The notes below the pieces were generated by a model that saw only the letters and a list, made by a program, of their open reading frames with translations, made no database searches and was not told the origin of the DNA. Source: Ahrensia sp. (GTDB lineage: Bacteria > Pseudomonadota > Alphaproteobacteria > Rhizobiales > Rhizobiaceae). From it: a DNA stretch of 5,022 nucleotides. A program made the translations under genes and the position numbers. The DNA lies in the NCBI GenBank assembly GCA_024639025.1, contig JAHEJF010000190.1, positions 1 through 5,022 on the forward strand. Reading direction: 5' to 3'. Shown here in pieces: positions 1 to 5,022 of this stretch (its first letter is position 1; every line of letters begins with the position of its first letter).

Positions 1-1500
1 GGGCGCATTCGCGGCGGAGCCGCATTTGTGGCAGTTTTGTCATCGGCACTCACCGGAACGATCAGCGGATCGGCGATCGCCAACACCGCTTCAACCGGTG
101 TCATCACGATTCCGCTCATGAAGTCCAATGGCTTTCGGCCCCAGTTCGCCGCTGGCGTGGAAGCTGCTGCTTCAACCGGTGGTCAGCTGATGCCGCCCAT
201 TATGGGCGCCGGCGCATTCGTCATGGCAAGTTATACGTCTATTCCCTATGCCACGATCGTGACGGTTTCTATCATTCCCGCCATACTCTACTTTTTGTCA
301 GTTGCGTTCATCGTACGGATCGAAGCGGTCAAATATCAGGTTGGCGATGATATTGATCTTGTCGTCAATCGAGGAAAGCTGATCTCCGGGGGGTTGGCAT
401 TTGTGTTGCCGCTGGCTGTAATGATCTATTTGCTGATGACCGGCGTCACACCAAGTTACGCCGCGTCGTGGGCTATCGCTTCGCTGATTGTTGTGTCCTG
501 GTTCACCTCGATTGCCGCCAAGTTTCTGGGACGTGAAAACTTCGAGCCCGTCCGTATGGGCCCCTCCAAGATTTCTGAAGCACTGCTGATTGGAATCAGA
601 TCTTCTATCCTGACGGGCATTTTGCTGGTTGCCATAGGCATCATGAACAATGCCATTGTCACCAGCGGGATTGGCAATGGCTTTTCCTTGATGATCGCCC
701 AATGGTCAGGCGGCTCTGTTGTCGTTGCGATCCTTTTGATCGGACTGGCATCGCTTGTGCTGGGCATGGGTCTTCCGGTAACCGCTGCTTACATCATCCT
801 GGCAATATTAACCGCGCCCGCACTTGCAGGCATTTTGGCCGATGGCATCATCATTGAGCGCCTTGTTGAAGGAATCGCCGACCCCTCCCAATCAGCGATG
901 TTCATGCTGGTCGACAGTCCTCACGCGGCAAAAGTGGCAACTGGCATGCTGCGCGAAGAGGCAATCGCCTTGATGGCCGCCATGCCTTTTGAACTGGCCG
1001 TGACCATTCGGCCGTTGCTGGTTGATCCTGCGCTACAGGTCACTTTCCTGCTCACTGCACATTTGATCATCTTCTGGCTCAGCCAGGATAGCAATGTGAC
1101 CCCGCCGGTTTGCCTTGCAGCCTTTACCGCCGCTGGCATTGCCGGATCCAAACCCATGGCAACCGGATTTGAGTCCTGGAAGATTGCCAAGGGCTTGTAT
1201 ATTGTTCCGTTGATGTTTGCCTACACACCTCTCATATCGGGCAGTTTGGTCGAGGTGTTGCAGATTGGTTTCTTCGCGTTATTTGGCATCTATGCAACCA
1301 ACGCACTTATTCAGCGATACGCTGAGGGACCACTCAATCCGCTATTGTATATGTTGATAATCGGTGGAGCAGTGGGGTCTTTTTGGCCACTCAACTGGTT
1401 CGCCAACATAACAGGGTGCATATTGATTGTCCTGACCGTGATCCTGTCCAAAAACAATCTGCAAAATCTTGGCAGTCAAACGCCTCAGCAGGCTCCATGA
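1..1500 (+). CDS. TRAP transporter fused permease subunit (5'-truncated by window edge)
   Basis: This is the membrane permease of a tripartite ATP-independent periplasmic (TRAP) transporter, of the fused type that joins the small 4-TM and large DctM-like subunits and usually works with a TAXI-type periplasmic binding protein. The frame is open from base 1, so the start lies upstream; 499 residues remain, where full fused proteins have roughly 600-850. Fragment residues 5-60 carry the conserved block rich in small residues (GTISGSAIANTASTG, then AAASTGGQLMPPIMGAGAF), residues 253-266 read VLGMGLPVTAAYII, and residues 361-372 read SQDSNVTPPVCL, all typical of this family. The protein is strongly hydrophobic, with many membrane segments. 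A weakly hydrophobic stretch (about 280-345) separates the APAL helix from the next membrane segment. No binding-protein gene is visible; it may lie upstream. The gene converges on the regulator and presumably imports the substrate handled by the operon at 2509. Family call is secure; substrate unknown. Confidence 0.93.
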   Translation, partial: GRIRGGAAFVAVLSSALTGTISGSAIANTASTGVITIPLMKSNGFRPQFAAGVEAAASTGGQLMPPIMGAGAFVMASYTSIPYATIVTVSIIPAILYFLSVAFIVRIEAVKYQVGDDIDLVVNRGKLISGGLAFVLPLAVMIYLLMTGVTPSYAASWAIASLIVVSWFTSIAAKFLGRENFEPVRMGPSKISEALLIGIRSSILTGILLVAIGIMNNAIVTSGIGNGFSLMIAQWSGGSVVVAILLIGLASLVLGMGLPVTAAYIILAILTAPALAGILADGIIIERLVEGIADPSQSAMFMLVDSPHAAKVATGMLREEAIALMAAMPFELAVTIRPLLVDPALQVTFLLTAHLIIFWLSQDSNVTPPVCLAAFTAAGIAGSKPMATGFESWKIAKGLYIVPLMFAYTPLISGSLVEVLQIGFFALFGIYATNALIQRYAEGPLNPLLYMLIIGGAVGSFWPLNWFANITGCILIVLTVILSKNNLQNLGSQTPQQAP

Positions 1501-1535
1501 GGCTTGAGCTGCATCTTTGCCGGCCTGCCCAATGA

Positions 1536-2306
1536 CTAAATTTCGTCGGATTGCATCATCCGTCTGACGTGTTCAGCTGTCCTGAGAATTTCCCTTTCAA
1601 TGTCGAGACGACAGGCCTCAAAGCGAGATGTCGGCACAGGAACCGAAATCGCATGTAGTGCGCCCGACCAATCCAAGAATGCAAAGCCTATCGCAGAAAT
1701 GCCAGGCGCATGGTCCTCCAGATCATAAGCAAGACCTGTCTTTTGGACTTCGGCCCGCATCTTCAAGAATGCGTCCAGATCTCCGCTGATCCCGCGCCGT
1801 TCCCATTCCTGGGTGATCAATCGCTGCGCCTGTTCATCGGGCAACATGGAAAGAGCCGCTCGTCCGTTGGCTGTCGTTGTCAGTGGAAACACGTCGCCGA
1901 CATGCGAAACAGTACGCAATCGGTGGGTACCGGGAATTTGGTCCAGGAACATCATTCCGCCGCCCTTGAGCGCCGACAGGTCTGTGGTTTCGCCTGTTGC
2001 CTGGGACAATTCAGTTAACAGCAATCGGCATTCTTCGACAGTGTTATAGCGGGTTGCAGCCGCCAGTGCGGTCAGTTCTGGTCCCAGTTTGAAACCGCTG
2101 CTGCCTTTCTCCGCAACGACAAAATTTTCTTCCTGAAGCGCGCCAACAATGCGCTGCACCGTCGAACGCGGGAGTGAAACATTTTGTGCGATCTGCCCAA
2201 GACTCATCGCCTTCGAACCGGTTTTCAGCGTGCGTAAAATTTCCGCCGCCCTGCCGATCACCTGGATGCCATTTCGGCTCGCCCTCTTTCCACTAGATAC
2301 CGTCAA
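1536..2306 (-). CDS. IclR-family transcriptional regulator
   Basis: This is a DNA-binding regulator of the IclR family, which usually controls adjacent catabolic or transport genes in response to a small organic effector. With the start used here it has 256 residues, normal for the family. A winged helix-turn-helix fills about residues 14-78: first helix around IQVIGRAAEILRTL, recognition helix around LPRSTVQRIVGAL, wing around EKGSSGFKLG. The effector-binding domain follows (about 87-250), with family-like blocks FPLTTTANGRAAL (about 140-152) and GISAIGFAFLDWSGAL (about 202-217). Start choice: no ATG is available. The TTG at 2306 has GCGAGGG five bases before it. A TTG at 2330 would add 8 residues, but it directly follows an in-frame TGA and has only a weak ribosome site. 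The gene is divergent from the cyclase operon across a region with two dyads that could be its operators, so control of the operon and of itself is likely. Repressor or activator cannot be decided. Confidence 0.93.
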   Translation of the reverse strand: MTVSSGKRASRNGIQVIGRAAEILRTLKTGSKAMSLGQIAQNVSLPRSTVQRIVGALQEENFVVAEKGSSGFKLGPELTALAAATRYNTVEECRLLLTELSQATGETTDLSALKGGGMMFLDQIPGTHRLRTVSHVGDVFPLTTTANGRAALSMLPDEQAQRLITQEWERRGISGDLDAFLKMRAEVQKTGLAYDLEDHAPGISAIGFAFLDWSGALHAISVPVPTSRFEACRLDIEREILRTAEHVRRMMQSDEI

Positions 2307-2361
2307 CTCAGCCCTCGCCTGCTTTACCAATCACTCAAAACCCTACAGTATCCTTCAAAAA

Positions 2362-2374
2362 ACCGCAATACGGT
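2362..2374. promoter_or_regulatory. Putative operator O1 (imperfect 13-bp dyad)
   Basis: ACCGCAATACGGT pairs at five of six positions around a central A. A second dyad of the same design lies 42 bp away (2404-2416), and the similarity between the two continues for about three more bases (GGTACA here, GGTGCA there). This copy would lie at about +2 to +14 of the predicted regulator transcript, a position that fits autorepression by the divergently encoded IclR protein. The dyad is seen in the sequence; its role as an operator is inference. Confidence 0.45.
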
Positions 2375-2382
2375 ACAATATG

Positions 2383-2410
2383 ATAATAAAAATAAAGTTC
2401 TTGACCGCAA
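2383..2410 (-). promoter_or_regulatory. Predicted promoter of the iclR-type regulator
   Basis: On the minus strand, TTGCGG (2410-2405) and TATTAT (2388-2383) are separated by 16 bp. The -10 matches the sigma-70 consensus at 5 of 6 positions, the -35 at only 3 of 6. Transcription would start near 2376, about 70 bases before the chosen TTG start. It lies in the most AT-rich part of the divergent region. Moderate to low certainty, since AT-rich sequence offers chance -10 matches. Confidence 0.35.
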
Positions 2411-2430
2411 TGTGGTGCATATGTTTTCAT
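2401..2430 (+). promoter_or_regulatory. Predicted promoter of the cyclase-cupin-SDR-dehydrogenase operon
   Basis: TTGACC (2401-2406) matches the sigma-70 -35 consensus at 5 of 6 positions. A TTTCAT at 2425-2430, 18 bp downstream, is a 4-of-6 match to the -10. The weak -10 would suit a promoter that depends on regulation. The start would fall near 2437, placing the hairpin at 2438-2458 at the very 5' end of the message. The -35 is the better supported half; the -10 assignment is tentative. Confidence 0.35.
2404..2416. promoter_or_regulatory. Putative operator O2 (imperfect 13-bp dyad)
   Basis: ACCGCAATGTGGT is the second copy of the dyad at 2362-2374 and also pairs at five of six positions, with the mismatch at a different pair. 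It overlaps the predicted -35 of the cyclase promoter (TTGACC, 2401-2406) and the predicted -35 of the regulator promoter (TTGCGG on the minus strand, 2410-2405), so a protein bound here could affect both directions. Role inferred from repetition, symmetry and position. Confidence 0.45.
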
Positions 2431-2437
2431 GTAATGA

Positions 2438-2458
2438 CAGATTGGGAGGAACAATCTG
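2438..2458 (+). promoter_or_regulatory. 5'-UTR hairpin with a Shine-Dalgarno sequence in the loop
   Basis: CAGATTG (2438-2444) and CAATCTG (2452-2458) form an exact 7-bp inverted repeat around the 7-base loop GGAGGAA. After one mismatch the pairing continues for two more bases (TG with CA). The loop is a strong anti-16S match, but the real start of the cyclase is 51 bases further on, with its own ribosome site. It could be a ribosome standby site, an RNA-protein target, a DNA operator, or a leftover ribosome binding site. The structure is seen; any function is inferred. Confidence 0.5.
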
Positions 2459-2508
2459 ACAATTGAATTCAAAAGGCGGGCCGAAAAGCGCAGCGAGAGG
2501 GAAGTTCT

Positions 2509-3345
2509 ATGGTCAAGATTCGCGGAATTGATTTTCAGGAAAACACCAACAACGATATGGGGCTCGAGTTTTACAACCTCAGCCACCGCTTTGGATTTCA
2601 GAACCCGAACTGGCCATATTTCCAGGACACAAAGATTGAGCGCATTCACTACATGGCCAAGTCGGGTGTTCTGAGCCAGCGCATTACCACAACCATGCAC
2701 GCCACGACACACATCGACGCCCCAGCGCACGTTGTGCAAGGAACACCCTTCATCGATGAAGTGCCGCTACCCCACTTCTTTGGCACGGGCATTGTGGTTT
2801 CCTTGCCCAAAAAGAAATGGGAGTTCATCACGGGTGATGATCTGGAGAAGGCTTGCGGGCACGCCATTCGCAAGAACGATGTGTTGATCATCAATACCGG
2901 CTGGCACCACGATTATGAAGACGGCGACTATTTTGCCTATTGCCCGGGCTTTGTCCCCTCTGCTGGCGAATGGATGGTCGAAAAGGGTGTAAAGGTTGTT
3001 GGGCACGACACTCAGGCCAACGACCATCCTCTGGCAACTGCTATTGGCCCGCAGCGCAATGGTCCGCTGCTTCCGCATCTCGAAGAAGAGTACAAGGAAT
3101 GGTCCGGCGGCAATGATTGGAAAGATGACTTCCCCGATTGGGAACCTGTTCACCAGATCCTGTTCAAAAACGGCATTCTGGGCATCGAAAATGTGGGCGG
3201 GGATCTCGACGCCGTCACGGGCAAACGTTGCACATTCGCATTCTTCCCCTGGAACTGGGATCGGGGAGACGGTTGCATCATTCGTCTGGTTGCCATGATC
3301 GACAAGGGCCAGGACTATCGCATTGAACCCGGCGAAACATTCTGA
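2509..3345 (+). CDS. Cyclase-family metal-dependent hydrolase (kynurenine formamidase / isatin hydrolase-like)
   Basis: This protein belongs to the cyclase family (PF04199), metal-dependent enzymes that hydrolyse amide, formamide or cyclic bonds, such as bacterial kynurenine formamidase and isatin hydrolase. It has 278 residues, longer than the ~210 of KynB. The signature appears as H64-A-T-T-H68-I-D70-A-P-A-H74, with the H/H/D/H spacing of KynB but Thr in place of the usual Gly. H215 and E227 (VHQILF to GIENVG) sit 12 residues apart, as do the later metal-site His and Glu of KynB, so the binuclear site looks complete. A hydrophilic, Trp-rich stretch (about 180-212) is larger than in short members. 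No signal peptide is seen, so a cytoplasmic enzyme is likely. ATG 2509 follows an AGAGGGA ribosome site; the frame is closed upstream by TGA at 2464-2466. It is the first gene of the operon. Its substrate is unknown, and kynurenine or isatin should not be assumed. Confidence 0.9.
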   Translation: MVKIRGIDFQENTNNDMGLEFYNLSHRFGFQNPNWPYFQDTKIERIHYMAKSGVLSQRITTTMHATTHIDAPAHVVQGTPFIDEVPLPHFFGTGIVVSLPKKKWEFITGDDLEKACGHAIRKNDVLIINTGWHHDYEDGDYFAYCPGFVPSAGEWMVEKGVKVVGHDTQANDHPLATAIGPQRNGPLLPHLEEEYKEWSGGNDWKDDFPDWEPVHQILFKNGILGIENVGGDLDAVTGKRCTFAFFPWNWDRGDGCIIRLVAMIDKGQDYRIEPGETF

Positions 3346-3361
3346 GCCGTTGCCGTTCTGC

Positions 3362-3383
3362 GGTGCGGCAGCCTGACCGCACC
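3362..3383 (+). other. GC-rich intercistronic hairpin
   Basis: In the 65-bp gap between the cyclase and cupin genes, GGTGCGG (3362-3368) and CCGCACC (3377-3383) form a perfect 7-bp stem, six pairs of it G-C, with an 8-base loop. No run of T follows, so it is a poor intrinsic terminator. It may instead stabilise or mark a processing point in the message, or cause partial attenuation so that downstream genes are expressed differently from the cyclase. Structure seen, role inferred. Confidence 0.45.
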
Positions 3384-3398
3384 ACTTGGTCACTATTT

Positions 3399-3406
3399 GG
3401 GAGGAA
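3399..3406 (+). promoter_or_regulatory. Strong ribosome binding site deciding the cupin start
   Basis: GGGAGGAA lies just upstream of ATG 3411, with six bases between GGAGG and the ATG, and fixes that codon as the start over in-frame codons further upstream. It is part of a 13-nt string (TTGGGAGGAACAA, 3397-3409) that occurs identically at 2442-2454 in the operon leader. Confidence 0.8.
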
Positions 3407-3410
3407 CAAG

Positions 3411-3758
3411 ATGCTGGTCAAACGATTTGAAGACGCGCAGCCTTACGAAGCACCAAACCACTTTGGTGTGACTGGCCTTCGCTTGCAGGGCTTTGAAGAA
3501 GGTGGTCCGACCAATCAATGGGTTGGGCTCTCCCAGTTTCTGCCGGGCGGTGGCGCCGGACCTGACAGCACGCCATTTGAGAAGGTCTACATTGTGCTTG
3601 ATGGAGAAATGACCGTCATAATTGATGGACACGAGACGCTGCTGACCAAGTATGACAGCTGCACCATTGCACCCGATGAAGTCCGCAAGATTGAAAATCG
3701 TTCGAACTTCGTCTGCACAATGCTTGTCGTGATCCCCTATCCGCCGGAGGCAAGCTAA
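3411..3758 (+). CDS. Small single-domain cupin protein lacking the usual metal ligands
   Basis: This 115-residue protein has the shape of a single-domain cupin (double-stranded beta-helix). Motif 1 is recognisable as PGGGAG (45-50) through E57 to YIVLDGEMTV (60-69), and motif 2 as D82 to APDEVRKIEN (87-96). The canonical metal ligands are mostly absent: the HxH pair is replaced by residues in GPDSTP, and the motif-2 His by Arg or Lys. Only E57 remains. The sole histidines, H17 and H74, lie outside the ligand positions. A metal-dependent dioxygenase role is therefore unlikely; sugar-isomerase-like, lyase, binding or accessory roles remain possible. ATG 3411 is preferred because GGGAGGAA ends five bases before it; the frame is open further upstream to 3363 without a comparable site. 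Its stop overlaps the SDR start by one base, indicating translational coupling. Function unknown; fold call good. Confidence 0.85.
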   Translation: MLVKRFEDAQPYEAPNHFGVTGLRLQGFEEGGPTNQWVGLSQFLPGGGAGPDSTPFEKVYIVLDGEMTVIIDGHETLLTKYDSCTIAPDEVRKIENRSNFVCTMLVVIPYPPEAS

Positions 3759-4552
3759 TGAGTGAGTTGTCTAATCCGCTATCCATGTTCGACGTGAAAG
3801 ATCACGTCGCTCTCATCACCGGCGCATCGGGCGCCTTCGGCATGGTCGCGGCCCGCATCCTGGCCGGTGCTGGTGCCAAGCTGGTACTGGTTGCTGGAAA
3901 CCAGTCAGCACTCGACGCAATCGCTGACGAATGTCGCGAACTCGGTGCAGACGTCACCGCCATCAACACCCGGCCAACCAACGAAGAAATCTGTGCCGAG
4001 CTCGTCGATCAGGCCGTCAAGGCACATGGCAAACTGGACATTCTGGTTGTGGCATCGGGCATGAACAAAGTTGCACTGGTCAACGACATGGAACCGGAAA
4101 CTTTTGAGGCGGTCATGGACGCCAATGTAACACAAAGCTGGCTGCTCGCGCGCGCCGCAGCCAAGCAGATGAAAGAACAACAATCAGGCAAGATCGTATT
4201 GGTCTCCTCGGCCCGCGGTCTGCTGGGTCACCCTGCTGGATACTCAGCCTATTGCGCATCAAAAGCCGCTGTTGACGGGATCACGAAAGCACTGGGCTGC
4301 GAACTTGGCGGACAGGGCATTACAGTCAATGCAATTGCGCCAACCGTTTTCCGATCGCCTTTAACCGCCTGGATGTTTGAAGACACGCCAGAGGCAGAAA
4401 AAGTACGCACCGGCTTTTTGGCACGTGTACCGAAAGGTCGTTTGGGAGAACCAGAAGACCTTGCAGGACCGCTTCTTTTCCTGGCTTCCAAGGCATCCGA
4501 TTTTTACACCGGTCATATCCTTTACGCCGATGGTGGCTACACGGCAGGATGA
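3758..4552 (+). CDS. SDR-family NAD(P)-dependent oxidoreductase
   Basis: This is a classical short-chain dehydrogenase/reductase of 264 residues, a usual length, with one Rossmann domain. The dinucleotide motif TGASGAFG lies at 21-28, N123 fits the catalytic Asn, S151 the catalytic Ser (SSARG), and Y165-C-A-S-K169 is the YxxxK pair. The C-terminus ends in the usual DGGYTAG. Two points depart from the norm: the NNAG motif reads VASG (98-101), and the end of the second strand reads VAGN (45-48), without the Asp typical of NAD-users or a clear Arg typical of NADP-users, so coenzyme preference is uncertain. ATG 3758 shares its A with the cupin TAA, and GGAGG ends seven bases before it, so translation is probably coupled. 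It likely oxidises a hydroxyl or reduces a keto group in the operon pathway. Gluconate 5-dehydrogenase- or 3-oxoacyl-reductase-like labels would be possible from such a sequence, but substrate is not determinable. Confidence 0.93.
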   Translation: MSELSNPLSMFDVKDHVALITGASGAFGMVAARILAGAGAKLVLVAGNQSALDAIADECRELGADVTAINTRPTNEEICAELVDQAVKAHGKLDILVVASGMNKVALVNDMEPETFEAVMDANVTQSWLLARAAAKQMKEQQSGKIVLVSSARGLLGHPAGYSAYCASKAAVDGITKALGCELGGQGITVNAIAPTVFRSPLTAWMFEDTPEAEKVRTGFLARVPKGRLGEPEDLAGPLLFLASKASDFYTGHILYADGGYTAG

Positions 4553-4554
4553 CA

Positions 4555-5022
4555 ATGACCGATCCAAAAAACATTGCGGTGATCGGCGGCGGATTGATGG
4601 GCCATGGCATTGGTCTCATCATGGCGCGCGCTGGTCATCGCGTTGCAATTTCAGATCCGGTCCAGGACACACGCCTGTCATTGCTCCCACGCATGATGGA
4701 CAGCCTCAAGACAATTGGCACAAAAGATGATGAATTGCCATCGATCATGGGTCGCGTCACAGTTCATGAGACGCTCACGGAGGCAGCGCTGAATGCCGAT
4801 GTGGTGTTTGAAGCAGCACCGGAAAAACTGCCGCTCAAACAAAGTATTTTTGCGGAGCTTGAATCATGCGTTCCCGAGCATTGCATTCTGGCGTCCAATA
4901 CATCGGTCATCCAGATTTCAAAAATCATGGCAGGATTGAAAACGCGCCATCGCGCCATCGGTACCCATTGGTGGAATCCCGCCCACATGATTCCATTGGT
5001 AGAAATCGTCAAGACCGAATGG
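4555..5022 (+). CDS. 3-hydroxyacyl-CoA dehydrogenase-like NAD-binding protein (3'-truncated by window edge)
   Basis: The frame stays open to the window end, giving the N-terminal 156 residues of a protein in the 3-hydroxyacyl-CoA dehydrogenase superfamily (PF02737 domain). The Rossmann motif GGGLMGHG is at 11-18, with D34 at the end of the second strand, which favours NAD. Catalytic positions match those of the human mitochondrial enzyme in spacing: S117 in SNTS, H138 in HWWNP and E150 in PLVE, 21 and 12 residues apart. Family members oxidise 3-hydroxyacyl-CoA esters, but relatives act on free acids such as carnitine or gulonate; HWWNP in place of the common HFFNP leaves this open. The C-terminal half, which would help decide, is outside the window. 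ATG 4555 has AGGA five bases upstream. An in-frame ATG at 4549 overlaps the SDR stop but is too close to the ribosome site. Two bases separate it from the SDR, so it is co-transcribed. Confidence 0.92.
   Translation, partial: MTDPKNIAVIGGGLMGHGIGLIMARAGHRVAISDPVQDTRLSLLPRMMDSLKTIGTKDDELPSIMGRVTVHETLTEAALNADVVFEAAPEKLPLKQSIFAELESCVPEHCILASNTSVIQISKIMAGLKTRHRAIGTHWWNPAHMIPLVEIVKTEW

Noticed and set aside
88..181. Direct repeat GCTTCAACCGGTG at 88-100 and 169-181 in the TRAP gene.
   Set aside because: Both copies are in phase and encode the conserved ASTG motifs of the permease, so protein constraint plus similar codon use explains it.
1488..1528. Possible bidirectional terminator between the convergent TRAP and regulator genes (GCAGGC with GCCTGC).
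   Set aside because: The stem is only 6 bp around a 29-base loop, with no T-run on either strand; not convincing as an intrinsic terminator.
2368..2381. Imperfect palindrome ATACGGTACAATAT around GTAC as an operator.
   Set aside because: It overlaps O1 but matches only 5 of 7 pairs and has no second copy, so the repeated 13-bp dyad is the better candidate.
2149..2466. A 105-codon plus-strand frame running from the regulator into the control region.
   Set aside because: It is antisense to the helix-turn-helix coding part of the regulator and has no ribosome site or domain of its own.
2767..3393. A 208-codon open frame on the minus strand inside the cyclase gene.
   Set aside because: It is fully antisense to a gene with complete family motifs and a good ribosome site, and its translation shows no recognisable domain.
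3363..3410. Upstream in-frame extension of the cupin from 3363.
   Set aside because: It would run through the intercistronic hairpin and ignore the strong ribosome site just before ATG 3411.
4377..4730. A 117-codon plus-strand frame bridging the SDR and the dehydrogenase.
   Set aside because: Both overlapped genes have clear catalytic motifs in their own frames; this translation is basic and low in recognisable structure.

Overview
The window carries six protein-coding genes, two of them cut by the window edges, and looks like part of a substrate-inducible uptake and catabolism locus. The gene types suggest a proteobacterium, most likely an alphaproteobacterium of the Rhizobiales/Rhodobacterales kind, possibly marine: a fused TRAP permease, an IclR regulator, and a cyclase-cupin-SDR-hydroxyacyl dehydrogenase set at moderate GC. 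This assignment is inference from gene content. Nothing here fixes the taxon.

Layout. Bases 1-1500 (+) are the C-terminal ~499 residues of a fused TRAP transporter permease (DctM-type core). It converges with an IclR-family regulator on the minus strand (1536 to ~2306), and only 35 bp separate the two stops. A 178-202 bp divergent control region follows. From 2509 a tight plus-strand operon runs off the right edge: a metal-dependent cyclase/hydrolase (2509-3345), a small cupin (3411-3758), a short-chain dehydrogenase (3758-4552, overlapping the cupin stop by 1 nt) and the N-terminal 156 residues of a 3-hydroxyacyl-CoA dehydrogenase-like enzyme (from 4555, 2 nt after the SDR stop).

The control region is the most structured non-coding part. 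It holds two copies of an imperfect 13-bp dyad (ideal form ACCGCA-N-TGCGGT). Their centres are exactly 42 bp apart, about four helical turns. One copy lies across the -35 elements of both predicted divergent promoters and the other lies near the predicted regulator transcription start. They are good candidates for the IclR operators. Just downstream, at the predicted 5' end of the operon mRNA, a 7-bp hairpin displays an orphan Shine-Dalgarno sequence in its loop, and a 13-nt core of it recurs exactly as the cupin ribosome binding site.

How the genes may work together (inference): the TRAP system imports an organic acid or a ring-containing carboxylate, the cyclase-family enzyme hydrolyses an amide, lactone or ring bond, the SDR and the hydroxyacyl-CoA-type dehydrogenase carry out NAD(P)-linked oxidations, and the IclR protein senses substrate or intermediate. 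The cupin has lost the usual metal-binding histidines, so its role is open. The substrate cannot be read from the sequence. No RNA genes, CRISPR arrays, insertion sequences or convincing intrinsic terminators were seen.
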